Origin: Emydura subglobosa
Taxonomy: Eukaryota > Chordata > Testudines > Chelidae
Direction: 5' to 3'
Length of the DNA stretch: 64,000 nucleotides
Assembly (NCBI GenBank): GCA_007922225.1
Contig: ML680055.1
Coordinates: 5,496,318 to 5,560,317, forward strand
Position 1 is the stretch's first letter; each line of letters starts with the position of its first letter. A model generated the notes under the pieces. It saw nothing but the letters and a program-made list of their open reading frames with translations, made no database searches and was not told the DNA's origin. Made by a program: the position numbers and the translations under genes. Below, piece after piece: positions 36,693 through 47,006 of the stretch.

Positions 36693-37495
36693 GGGTGTGT
36701 CTACACAGAAGAGGGGAGGTGTAATTCCCAGTGCAGGTAGACACGCACGCACTGCACCGAATTCTTCTGCTCTACCCCACGCTGATTAGGCCTCAACTGG
36801 AGTATTGTGTCCTGTTCTGGGCACCATATTTCAGGAAAGATGTGGGCAAATTGGAGAAAGTCCAGAGAAGAGCAACAAAAATGATGAAAGGTCTAGAAAA
36901 TGTGACCTATGAGGGAAGATTGAAAAAACTGGGTTTGTTTAGCCTGGAGAAGAGAAGACCAAGGGGGGACATAACAGTTTTCAAATACATAAAAGTTTAC
37001 AAGAAGCAGGGAGAAAAATTGTTGTCATTAACCTCTGAGGACAGGACAAGAAGCAATGGGCTTAAATTGCAGGAAGGGCGGTTGAGGTTGGAGATTAGAA
37101 AAAACTTCCTAACTGGCAGGGTAGTTGAGCCCTGGAATAAATTGCCCAGGGAGGTTGTGGAATCTCCATCACTGGAAATTTTTAAGAGCAGGTTAGACAA
37201 AGGCCTGTCAGGGATGGTCTAGACAATACTAGTCCTGCTGTGAGTGCAGGGAACTGGACTAGATGACCTCGCGAGGTCCCCTCCAGTCCTGCAATTCTCT
37301 GAGTCAATGAAATAGCAGTACGGCCGGGGTTCAGGCTCAGTGCCCAAGTACGATCCCACATTGATCTCTGGGTAGGTACTTGGGCATTTAGCTATCGCTG
37401 CCATGGCCACATGGCTATTGTCAGGTGTTAGAGCTAGTGCATGTATGTCTGCCTACACTGGGATTTAACCTTCCAGCTGCCGTGCAGCTACACCC
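36693..37495. mobile_element. Harbinger-type MITE split by a CR1 insertion
   Basis: The left half (36693 to about 36751) starts GGGTGTGTCTACAC and has 'ggaggtgtaattcccagtgc'. The right half (about 37306-37495) has 'aatagcagtacggcc' and ends 'gtgcagctacaccc'. Without the CR1 the two halves form one MITE of about 250 bp, homologous to the intact copy at 23067-23346. The flanks are TAA and TGA. Confidence 0.8.
36752..37305 (+). mobile_element. CR1 3' fragment inserted in the MITE, plus strand
   Basis: It carries the C-terminal end of CR1 ORF2 in one frame: LIRPQLEYCVLFWAPYF, then KLEKVQRRATKM, GLFSLEKRRPRGD and VVEPWNKLPREVV. After it comes the 3' tail 'ctagatgacctcgcgaggtc'. The frame is intact for about 160 codons, so this copy is younger than the 18.5-21.75 kb one. 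It lacks the catalytic domains and is dead on arrival. Confidence 0.9.
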
Positions 37496-37498
37496 TGA

Positions 37499-37847
37499 GG
37501 GTCTGTCCACACTGCACATGAAGACTAGACACTGACTCAGGTTGGAGCCCAAAGCCCCCTTCCAGCTACAAACTCAGGTCAGCAAGCACTCAGGACCCGG
37601 GTCCTAGGTCCCTGCTAGCAGGGTGGGTCAGAACTCAAGTCCCATTGTGACACAGATCCACCCCCTGTCATTATGCAATGTGGACGCAGCTCAAGCTGAA
37701 GACTGGAGTCAGAAGGTCTTTGTGGTGCAATACGGACATGTTAGCACAGCCGTGAAACTTGGATCCAGCAGCTGTAAAACCAGGTTTGCTCTGCAGTGTG
37801 GAAGCTCTAGCACAGGTTTGGAAACACAATGCAGTGTAGAAATTCCC
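37499..37847. mobile_element. second Harbinger-type MITE, directly adjacent
   Basis: It starts GGGTCTGTCCACACTGCA and ends 'tgcagtgtagaaattccc', followed by TAA. Its left flank TGA is the triplet that follows the preceding MITE, so the two elements share one target triplet. Confidence 0.7.
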
Positions 37848-37849
37848 TA

Positions 37850-37955
37850 AGTGACTTACCTACAGGAAGCCTATCACAGAATAGGGAACTGAATAGGGAA
37901 GCTGTCCTCAATCCTTGCCTCATGCTCTAACCACTGGACCATCCTTTCCTCTACT
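37850..37955 (-). repeat. SINE fragment, minus
   Basis: 'catgctctaaccactggac' with 'catcctttcctctac' is the reverse complement of the tRNA-like head. Confidence 0.5.
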
Positions 37956-40444
37956 GTAGAGCTCAGATACAGCCAATCCAAATCCAGCCCTTCATATACT
38001 CAACCTTGCATGACATTGCCCCAGGTCTGGGAATTGCTGAGGAGCTGAACAAGAGAGACATCCTGACCAGTCGTTTGACTCTTTTCAGCCAGTCCCAAGC
38101 CAGGATCGTCTTCTGTTGAGGCGTAATTCGTTAATGTCGGCAAAGCGCTTTGCGAAGCTCCGATGGAAGGCAAGACGCGCGCTGAGAGTATCAGCATCCT
38201 CCCGAAGGGTCAGCTGGGGAGCAGTGGCAGCGGAATTCCAGCACAGAGGCTCACCGTCTCCTCTCCTTGGAATGAATTCAGCATGGCCATAAGAACCAGT
38301 CAGCCTGTTGGAATCTGGGGGTGCATGAATGAGTGAGTAATTCCTCAGACTTTACCAACTGGCTACGGAGTAGAAAAGATCTATTACCAATGCTGCCTCC
38401 TTCAGCTCAAGTGTTAGTGCTGGATGCTTTTAGAGCTCTTCATGTGGGTAAATGATTTGTATATAGCCTGCAGTCTGCCCCGTGTGGATTCATTATACTC
38501 TGATGTGTGTCACACTGTCTGCCTGGCTTGACTTTTCCGTGTTGTATAAACAAAACTTGTAGGAAATCAGCAAGCAATAAAAATAAGGCTAGTGGCCATC
38601 AGTAAGAAGCAGCGTGAGCATTAAGACCAGCACTAGGCAAACCTCATGTTGCTCAGGGGATGGGATAAACACTTGCATACTTGCTAGTTTCTCCAAATGT
38701 TTCTCTGATGCCTTGGTTGTGCTGGACACCTAACGAGAATTCGCTTTCCCCAGAGATTCTGCCTGCTTCTTGTTTCTGGCTAGGGTGGGAACCCAACATT
38801 TTTTTTTTTCATGGCATTTTGGTGTGTCTCTTTCTGATCTCAGCTGGAGCTGTGAAAAGTAGAGAGGTCCACACGCCTGAGATCTCCACCATGACTGGCG
38901 CCTTGCTAGCAGAGAGTTCATTGAGGCTGAGATTGTTGTTTCACCCCTGGAAGTGGCTCTGCCTTCACTGGCAATGCATTGTGGGAAAGCTTTTATTGCA
39001 TTGAACTAAAGAGGGCTTCGGCCCAGTGTTTCGGTTTTGGTGTCTAACTCCCATTGATTTCTTCAGGGGCTACACTGGGATCTCAACCCAATGTAAAAGT
39101 AACTATCCATGGATGTATTCATACCACACTCATCTGGAATATCTTCACTGGGGTCCATGGAATTACTGTGTATTTACACCAGTGTAACTGAGCAGCAAAG
39201 CTGAATTCAGGACAATCATTCTGACGCCTTTCCGCTGCATGACATTGACGGAAACAATGAATACTGGGGCTCATCAATCAGCTGGCCCTTCTCAAGCCTG
39301 CATTAAAGGCTGCAAGGTTTCCTAAGTGAATTTCTTCTTCCATGGCACTTCTAAGCTTCCCCAAATCCTACCTCATTAATTACAGCTACCAAAGGCTTCT
39401 CCTACGTCTCCCATCTTTGAACCCATTTTGAAACAGAATTTCCCTGAGAACTTCTGCCTTCCTAAATACAGCTGTTTCCTAGCTGCTTACAGTATCCCAG
39501 CTGGGATTTCGGAGCCTGCTCTCAGCACTGCAATCTGCTGGGCATGGAAGGGTCTCTGAGCCTGATTCCTAACAACCAAGCCACAAACTCCTGTAAAGCT
39601 CCCTTCCCTTTCTGTCTTCTACCTCCACTGGATGCGCACACAGCGGGCACCACAGTCGTGCCCGCGGCTGAGGAGGAAAGGGTTTTGAGTCCTTCCTTAA
39701 TATCTTCATAATCAAACACATACGTTTCTTTAGCCTATTTCAGGCCACATGGTCTCCACCTATATTGCTTCAGCTATTGCTGCAATGCAAATGCTTCTAG
39801 GATGGAACCTGGCAGCTTTTTAACAGCGCACAGCAACCCTTCGCAACAGTTTGGGAGTAGTAGCAGAGAATATTGCCCCCCAGCTGAAACTGCAGGGCGA
39901 GTTCAAGGAGGCAGAGTATAATTGCCTGGGATAGACTGTGACTAGGACACCAAGGTTAATCCTCGGCTGTCAGGAAAAGCTTCACAGGAACTTTATTGTC
40001 TGGGCGTCATTTGCGAGTCTTATGCCAAAGGTGACGTCTCCGGAAGGACAGCATTGACATGGGTTTTGTACTGACTCGGAAGGAAGAGCGCTCCCTACTG
40101 AATTGCCAGCTCTGCTTCCTGCAGCACGTCTCCTCTAGCACCACGGTGGGGCTGGAACAACACTTTCAGCCCCTCCAAAACAAAGGAGCGCTTGCATGGC
40201 TAGGTCATCACCACCAGCCAGCCTACGAGCAGCAGCCACAGGCTTGAAGGGAGCCATGGGCAGTGGGGAGAACTGATCAGATATGACAGCCTTGGCGGGG
40301 GACGATTCCCTCCCCTGCCACCCCCGATTTAACTGAATGGACCAGCTGGGTGAGGAAAAGCAGAGCCCCCTCAGGGATCTGCATCGTTCCTTCCGCAGTA
40401 GCGCCAGTAAAGTCAAGATCATGGCTGCAGCAGGAGCTGCGCTA
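37956..40444. other. long intergenic stretch, dispersed repeat pieces only
   Basis: Near 39165-39200 lies 'atttacaccagtgtaactga', a common palindromic repeat piece. A short repeat at about 39770-39860 is similar to 60540-60625. No gene was recognised. Confidence 0.4.
39770..39860 (+). repeat. unclassified dispersed repeat, copy 1
   Basis: 'ttctaggatggaacctggca' and 'ctttttaacagcgcacagca' with 'acagtttgggag' align by eye with 60540-60625. The family is not identified. Confidence 0.55.
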
Positions 40445-40610
40445 GGACATTGCACTTCTATAGCACCAATTGTTCGAGGAGTCCATGAGGCAGGGGAAAC
40501 ACTGTCTCTCCATTTCACAGAGATCCCAGCGTGGTTCTGTGTCCGGTCTCAGCCCAGGTTCCACTCTCCTGCTCTAACTACAAGAGCACACTCTCTGCCA
40601 AACCGAGTCC
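40445..40610 (-). repeat. SINE fragment, minus
   Basis: 'tctccatttcacagagatcc' and 'tgctctaactacaagagcac' match the reverse SINE body and head. Confidence 0.5.
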
Positions 40611-40659
40611 TTGGTTTCTGCCATGTTGCACGGCCCCATAGATAAACAGTAACCACCTG

Positions 40660-40820
40660 CTGTTGACAGGGTAAGTGCAAGCTAAAGACCTAACTAGAGA
40701 AGAGAAGTGATGGGCTTGATGTGGGAACCCCTGGCTGAGATTCTCTGGCTTATGTTCTGCAGGAGGTGAGACTAGACGAGCAAAGTGGTTCCTTCTCGTC
40801 TTGAAATCGAGGAATCTGTC
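40660..40820 (+). mobile_element. CR1 3' fragment, plus strand
   Basis: 'gtgatgggcttgatgtggga', 'tctggcttatgttctgcagg' and 'aggtgagactagacgagca' are CR1 tail wording. Confidence 0.75.
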
Positions 40821-40939
40821 ACCTGTGAGCAAGCAGCAGGAGGTCTGTCACGGGCGGCACATCGCATCACCCAGGAGAGCTTGTCGGCTCTGCCAGCTCT
40901 CTGCTAGACTGTCTGAGACGGAGCCCGTTAGTCAGATGT

Positions 40940-41035
40940 TATTGATTACGGCTGAGATTTTCAAAGGCATCCAACTTGCATTGAAATTCAGTGGGCGGTG
41001 GGCGACTAACGCCCTCAGAAAATCACAGCCCTCCC
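40940..41035. repeat. palindromic short repeat
   Basis: 'ggctgagattttcaaaggca' and 'cctcagaaaatcacagccc' are inverted relative to each other. It belongs to the 'gattttcaaag' family. Confidence 0.55.
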
Positions 41036-41096
41036 CTTTGCTTTGCTTAACGCCCCATCAACGACTGAGTGCTACCAGCCGATGGCGGGCTTCCAT

Positions 41097-41124
41097 CCTT
41101 CCTTCCTTCCTTCCTTCCTTCCTT
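41097..41124 (+). repeat. (CCTT)7 microsatellite
   Basis: Pure CCTT units with no interruption. Confidence 0.9.
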
Positions 41125-41379
41125 GTGTTACTTACCCACACAGCGATGTCAGTCTGCCATTGAAGACGGGTATTTTAACAGCTCTGTGGACAGCCAGATG
41201 GATACCCATATAACACTATGTGGCCAGCTTGGATGTGATCAATAGGGTTAACTGGGAGCTCTGTTCAGAGGAAGCTATTTAATCAAGAGGAAGCAGCACA
41301 TCCAGGCCAGGTTAACCCTTTAATAGCCAACTTGGGAGACCGAGCCAGTACTGACCATTCTGTTAGCCCAGCTGCTAGT

Positions 41380-41590
41380 AGAAGGATGATCAGCCAATGG
41401 TTAGGCCACCATAGGCCTTGGGAGACCTGGATTCAGTCCCTGCTGTCACAAACTGTTTGTGTGACCTTAGGTAAGTCACTTAATCTCTCTGTGCTTCAGT
41501 CTTCATCTGTAAGATGGGAATAACTGCATTGCCCTGCTTTACAGGGGATAAATACATTCAGTGGGGAGGCTCTCAGATACTATGGTAGAG
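41380..41590 (+). repeat. SINE, plus, near full length
   Basis: 'caatggttaggccaccatag', 'gagacctggattcagtccct' and 'ttgtgtgaccttaggtaagt' with 'atctgtaagatgggaata' are head and body. The tail is 'ggctctcagatactatggta'. Confidence 0.7.
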
Positions 41591-42298
41591 CTAGAGAAGA
41601 ACTGCAGCAAGTTCCAAACATCTGGATGTGAATGTGAATTTTCTTTTGTTTTTCTTTGTCATTGTTAATTCTCTGTACAGGGCAATCCTCATCCCAGAAA
41701 TAACCATCGCTCCCAGCCCGTGAGCAGAGATTTCATGCCTAAGGAACGGAGTCAGATTCCACATAACTAACACTTTGTGATGTACGTGAAATTGAGAGCA
41801 GTGTATTTACTAGCCTGCCAGGAAGGATTGTTATCAGGGAACCCCAGCTCTGAGCCAGTTCTTCGCAGGAATGAAGGGATCCTGTGATGAGCGGTATTTG
41901 CTCTTTTCATTGTTTATTCTTCTATTTGCTAATGTGCAAAATTCACTCATTTGCAACTAGCTCCTGGGGCGGACTAGAGCGGTTGGACTGGGCTGTGACT
42001 CCTGCCCTCCACGCAGCCCCTCACGGCAGTCTGTAGGACTGTCTGGGTGTCACTGGGAGAGCAGGACGGGGCCCCTCTTGTGTTATGAACCGATTCTGTC
42101 TCCAGCCCTAGCCCCTAAATGCTACTCTGGCAGGGAATAGGAGCTGGAGCTGTGCATCAGGGGGCTGGGAAAGAATCACTCAGTAAGCACAGCACGCAGC
42201 TACCAATTGTGTTCCTACAGTGCAATGCCTGGCCCAGGGGCCATCTGGGGCTGTGTCAGGGTCAGGTGTAGTGTCGGGTAGGAGACGTTGTCTCCTTA
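41591..42298. other. no gene recognised
   Basis: Nothing assignable. Confidence 0.4.
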
Positions 42299-42696
42299 GG
42301 CCTGATTTACACTACAAAGCTAGGTCGATATAAGGTCAACATAAGCTGTCTATCTCTGTAAGCGTCTACACTAAAATGTCACTCCTGCCGAGGTAGCTCG
42401 CCCACTACTCCGACTTAACTCCACCTCCGCGAGAGGCGGGGCGCTTAAATCAACGAAGTTAGGTTGATTCAGTGTCAGTGTAGATGCTGCGTCACTGATG
42501 TTGACTGTTGCTGCCTTTCCAAAACTGTCCCGCCAAGCCCCATGCTAGCAGTGAAATCGGTGCAAGCGCTCCTGGTGAGGATGCGCCCCACGGACACGAG
42601 GAGCGTAGTGTGGACGTGTAAAACCGATTCAGTTCCTGAGGTGTCTGTACGTTGATGTAACTGAGTTTGACTTAATTTTGCAGTGTAGACCCACCC
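42299..42696. mobile_element. Harbinger-type MITE, 398 bp, with TTA target duplication
   Basis: Both flanks are TTA (42296-42298 and 42697-42699). The ends are GGCCTGATTTACACTACAAA and, on the other strand, GGGTGGGTCTACACTGCAAA. The interior has 'gcctttccaaaactgtcc'. It encodes nothing. Confidence 0.85.
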
Positions 42697-42984
42697 TTAG
42701 CGTACGTGGCTTCAGAGATTCTAGAATGTAAAGCAGCACAGAGGTAGCACTTGGAGGCTGTTGTACATTAGAGCACCCTTGGGGTGGCTCTAATTTACAG
42801 CAGATGCTGTTCTGCCCCTCGAGCAGCACTGAGTCTTGAGGCTTCACCGGGCACCTCTGAGCCCCTCCCACAGCCACTTTTGCCCCACTCCTCCCTCCAA
42901 CCAGACAGCATGTTCTGTACTGGGCTTCCAGGAGGTGCAGCGCTGAACCTCAGCCTCGGAAACGTTCCCCATTGGATCAAAGGG

Positions 42985-43060
42985 GCTGGGGGGCTGATTT
43001 TCAAACACCCCATGTCTCCAGCTGATGTCAATGGGCACTGAGGGTGCTCAGCGGTGCTGG
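42985..43060. repeat. palindromic short repeat fragment
   Basis: 'ggctgattttcaaacacccc' and 'gcactgagggtgctcagc' are pieces of the repeat seen at 14148-14305. Confidence 0.5.
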
Positions 43061-44254
43061 AACACCAGGCACTATATGAAAGGGAAGGGAACGGATTTAT
43101 GACAGCTGCCTTTAAGGAGAAAGACTTAGGGCCGTGTTTGGTGCCGGGGTCTCCTGTCTAATTTGGTTACAAGGTCCAGACCCTTCTCATGTTGCTCAAG
43201 AGCGGGTTTTTCACAGCGTGCCTGCTCAGAGCTCAGCTGTGCGTGATGGGCCCTGGCCCGTGTTGCAGGTGGCAGAAGGGATTGTGTGTCAGGAGGCACA
43301 ACCTCTCCTCAAGAGTCCAGGCACGTATGGGGGAGCATGACTGCTTTGCCATCCCAAAGGAGGGTACCTCCTGCTGCCTGCATGGCTGGTCAGTGCGGAT
43401 GGTCAGGGGAGGGGCTGTGGGTGGTTTGTGCCCCCAGGGGTGCTAGGAGGGAACTGCTGCTGTGCTCAGGAGTACCTCAAGGCAGGGACAGAGGGACCAG
43501 AGCAGGTTGCACCATGGTGCATCTTGTGCCCTCTCCTCCTGCACCTGGGGGGAGTTGTGCTCGAACTCCCATTGGAGCAGGGTGGCTCCACCCCCTCCCC
43601 TCCCCATAGAGCTACACCCCCCCAGGACCAGCACATCTGAAAGTCAGTGGGAGCTGCAGGGGCTTGGCCTGTCTGCCGATCAGGCCCCAAGGGCTGGGTT
43701 TTTGGAACCCTGCAGCCTGCAGGCCGGTGCCTGCATCAGGGCCGCCCAGAATTTCAGCAGGAACATCTGGGTGTTGTCCTTTGAAGGCAAGCGGCCCACC
43801 GCATGGGGTTTTGCTGCTCTTAGCAAGGCCGCTGAGAACCCAGATCTCCTGCCCATAGAGCTGCTCTGGCTCTGCCCAGCTTTAGCCCAGGGTTAGACTT
43901 ACTTTTCTGCCTATTGCAGAAGTGTCCGGCAGCCCTTCTCCTGGACCAGGACCCCATTGTGCAAGGCGCTGTACAAACAGCGCAACCCGACAGTCCCTGC
44001 CCAAAGAACTGACAACCTCAACAACCAAGGATTCTTGTTTTCTTCCAATCAGATGAAGTTTCTTAAAGGGGGGGAGAGGTGTCTTTTAACCAGATGCTCT
44101 ATTTCGGAATCCTCCTTAACCCATTGGTTTGTTTTGCAGGGGTGCCCAGGAATGTGGGATTCTCTTTACAAAGGTCCTTCTATCCTGAGAGTTCTCTTTG
44201 CAGAAGCCCTTAATAGTCATTATTAGCCCTTGCGTGTTTCTTCCTTAGATCTTT
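43061..44254. other. no gene recognised, one SINE tail piece
   Basis: Near 43950-44000 is 'caaggcgctgtacaaacagc', a common SINE tail piece. No gene is seen. Confidence 0.4.
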
Positions 44255-44420
44255 ACAAAGGCAGGTCAGCATTATGACCTCCATAATTCAGATGGGGGAA
44301 ACTGAGGCAGGGAGCAGGGAAGTGGGCTGCCCAGGGTCACTGAGTGGAACAGTGACAGAGCCAGGAATAAAACCCAGGTCACCTGGCTCCCAGCCCAGTG
44401 CTCTTTTCCCTGACAGGCTC
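44255..44420 (-). repeat. SINE, minus
   Basis: 'gatgggggaaactgaggcag', 'gctgcccagggtcactgagt' and 'ggctcccagcccagtgctct' are the reverse body and head. Confidence 0.65.
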
Positions 44421-44559
44421 TTTACACAGCGGATCCTCTGCTACGAGCTGCTGTCCAGTGCTCCGCAGGGGTGGCCTCTCTTCTTTCTGTCAGCTCGGCA
44501 GGCACTCTTTTGCTGCACAGATTCATGCTCCTTTCACAGGCAGCCAGGGACACAGATGT

Positions 44560-45235
44560 GGTTTTATTTGAGTTTCTTGTCCTGGGATCCTCCCAGGCTC
44601 AGCAGGGAGACATTCCCTAAGCTCAGAGAGGCTATGGGCTGCTGGGGCGGGGACTCCAGCAAAACAAAATGAATTGGGAGTGACGGGGCAGCTCCTCCCG
44701 GACCCTATTTGAGGTGCCCTACATGGGCGCTGCCTCCAGAGCACCCCCTGGACACGGGGCGGCCCTGCAGCATCTCTGCCTCAGTTTCCTCCTCCAAGGT
44801 GGGGTCCCCTAGACTTCACCACAGGGGGCAGTTTGGCTGTCCGGCCTCGTCACTAAACAAATTTAACCCCTTCCGGCACAACAAAAGTAAAAACAAACAA
44901 AGATGCTTCTGCCCCTCCTGGGCTACTCTTCAGCCTGCCTCTTGGCTCAGTTCTTAGCCGCTTCAGGGCTACGTTTAAGTCCTCCACAGCTCCGTTATAA
45001 GGCGCTGACTCCCAGATGGCTTTCCCTGGAGTCCCTCTCGTTGGCCTCCCCCGGGAGCCTAACCTCCTCCCTGGAGGTCCTCCCTGCGCGCGCTCAGCCT
45101 GTTTTATGAGGCCTGACCCCATTAGTGCCAGGACCCCCTTCATCTTCCCCACCTGGAAGGCGAGCAAATTGTCTCCGGGGGTAGGGCGGCTGGGCCTTCT
45201 CCTTTTATAGGGGCCAGCCACCCTGTGACAAGGAC
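44560..45235 (-). mobile_element. LTR-like dispersed repeat, minus strand (tentative)
   Basis: Read on the minus strand, the segment starts TGTCACAGGG (about 45231), has a TATA box CTATAAAAGG a few bases in (about 45210-45201), and much later an AATAAA signal (about 44568-44563). In between come 'ggaggcagcgcccatgtagg' and 'actcccaattcattttg'. I recall similar wording as a dispersed turtle repeat, but I cannot name the family, and no second LTR or internal retroviral region is seen. A 122-codon minus-strand frame (44853-45221) resembles nothing I know. Confidence 0.4.
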
Positions 45236-46169
45236 CCGTGGCCTGGACCCCATCTCAGCGTGGAAGGAGGTGGCTGTGTGGATGTCTGCTGGCTGTGTCC
45301 TGGGCCCCTGCAGCAGGAGGGGGCAGTGAGCAGGATACATCCTGGTTCCAGGGTGGCTGGCGTTGCACCGACCCAAGCTTCAGTGCCTCCCATGCGCAGA
45401 GGAAGGAAAGTGACGACGTAAGGACAGGTGTGACGGGCTCAGTGGCCCGCTGCGGGCCACAGCTCAGGTGACCTCGGCCGGCTGTCGGCTCATCAAGGCT
45501 CAGGAACAAAAGAGCGGCCCGAGTGGAACAGGGCAGTGATCCGTCTACGCTCAAGCGAGCGCTGCATGGCAAAGTGATGGAAATGCTCCCAGCCCTGGCT
45601 GCTCTCTGGGCAGCCGGGAAGAGCTGGGAACCCAGCAGAACTTGCAGGCTATGTCAAAGGCCCCTCTCCTTCTGCCTGGGAGCCCCGTCCTGCCAGCACA
45701 ATCTCTGCCTTACTGGGCTTGTGAAACTCACGCCAGCCGTGATCGCAGCCTGCCCAGATGCAGCATAGGCCCGTGCTTCTCACCCATTTCCACATTGCCC
45801 CCGATTCTCCTCCCAGCTCGTTGGGATCCAGCCAGGACCCCTCCCATTTAGCACTGTGGGAAGGGGAAGGGAGTTAGCGACCCCCTGGAGGATCCGATCC
45901 ACAGGAACAGGGCAGAACAAGTCCATCCCCCCCCTGGCATGGTGGGTCAAGGGCTCAGGGAAGGCCCTGCAATGCCGCAGTGGAATTCGCTCCTGAGCGG
46001 GCCCTGGGTTTGCACCTCTCCCAGGCGAGATTGGCAGCCTGCAGCCGGGCACTGGCAAAAGCCGCCCCAGTGTCTGCCGGAGCTGGGCCGGGAGACTGGG
46101 GGGAGGGGGAACGAGGGGGGCTGGGATGGGAACCCATCCCCAAAACACGGCCGAGCCCTGCACCAACTT
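45236..46169. other. upstream region of ACE, no gene recognised
   Basis: GC content rises towards the ACE promoter. The open frames on both strands are composition effects. Confidence 0.45.
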
Positions 46170-46307
46170 GGCTCCCCGCCGTCCAGCCCCGTGCCTGCAG
46201 CTCCCCGCGGCACAGGCCTGCCTGCACCCTCCGCTGGCGGGCCATGCCGGCGCGACGCCCGGCTCCAGCCGGGCCGAGGGGGCTGCTGGCTGCCCGGAGC
46301 TGTGAGA

Positions 46308-46317
46308 GGGGGCGGGC
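46308..46317 (+). promoter_or_regulatory. GC box (Sp1-type)
   Basis: GGGGCGGGCC, about 380 bp upstream of the TATA box. Confidence 0.5.
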
Positions 46318-46430
46318 CGGGCATCACCTGGGCCATGGAGCTGGAGAGCGAGGGGTCAGGCTCTCCCGGGGAGCAGGGATCCTGCTTTCCCTGAGCTTTC
46401 AGGAGCCGGGGTCCCAGCTCCCCTCTCTGG

Positions 46431-46567
46431 CTTCCCTTCTCCCCCACCTTGTCCTCCCTTGCTCCATCTTCCCCCCCCTTTCTCTTCTCTCTCCCTCCTC
46501 CCTCTCTGCCTTTCCTGCTCCCTCGGCCCCTTCCTTCCCCCTTTCCCCATCTCTCCCCCCCCGTCCC
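46431..46567 (+). repeat. 137-nt polypyrimidine tract upstream of the ACE TATA box
   Basis: Only about 10 of 137 bases are purines. Such tracts can form triplex DNA and often vary in length. Confidence 0.85.
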
Positions 46568-46690
46568 AGCCAGGCACGGCAGGACTTTGGCACCGCTTCC
46601 AGCCGCTCCCCGGAGCCCCGCGCCGCCGACGGGAGCGCGTTATCGGCTCGCAGAGCGAGGCAGGCTCGGTGGGCAGGGTCTGGGCAGCGC

Positions 46691-46698
46691 TTATAAGC
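46691..46698 (+). promoter_or_regulatory. ACE: ACE TATA box
   Basis: TTATAAGC lies 88 bp before the start codon. A start site about 28-30 bp downstream would give a 5' UTR of roughly 60 nt. The somatic ACE promoter of mammals also has a TATA box and GC boxes. Confidence 0.65.
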
Positions 46699-46778
46699 GG
46701 CTGGCCGCGGCGGGGGCCGGGAGCCGCTCCGGGCAGAGCCGCGGGGGGAGGTCGCTCGCTCGGTCGGTCGGTGCCAGG

Positions 46779-47006
46779 ATGCCCCCGGCGCTGGGGCTGC
46801 TCCCGCTGCTGCTGCTGCTGCTCTGCCTGCGGCCGGCGGCTGCCTTGGAAGCCGGGCTCCTGCCCCCCAGCCCCGCGGCCGACGAGGCGGGGGCCGGGCT
46901 CTTCGCCGACAGCTACAACGGCTCCGCCGAGCTGGTCCTGTTCCGGAGCGTGGCGGCCAGCTGGGATTACAACACCAACCTGACCGCGCTCAACTCCGAC
47001 CGCCAG
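46779..47006 (+). CDS. ACE: ACE exon 1 (signal peptide and N-domain start)
   Basis: The exon has 76 codons and ends in phase 0 at CAG, followed by donor GTGGGA. The start ATG is chosen because it has A at -3, lies 88 bp after a TATA box, and opens a leucine-rich signal peptide ([11 protein letters not shown]). Cleavage is expected near the AAA-LEA junction at about residue 22. The mature part has SADEAGA-type text ([17 protein letters not shown]) and [16 protein letters not shown], the N-domain entry of ACE. Sequons N47-GS and N67-LT are present. Confidence 0.93.

Noticed and set aside
44853..45221. 122-codon minus-strand frame as a gene
   Set aside because: It lies within the LTR-like repeat, has no recognised motif, and its text follows the dispersed repeat.
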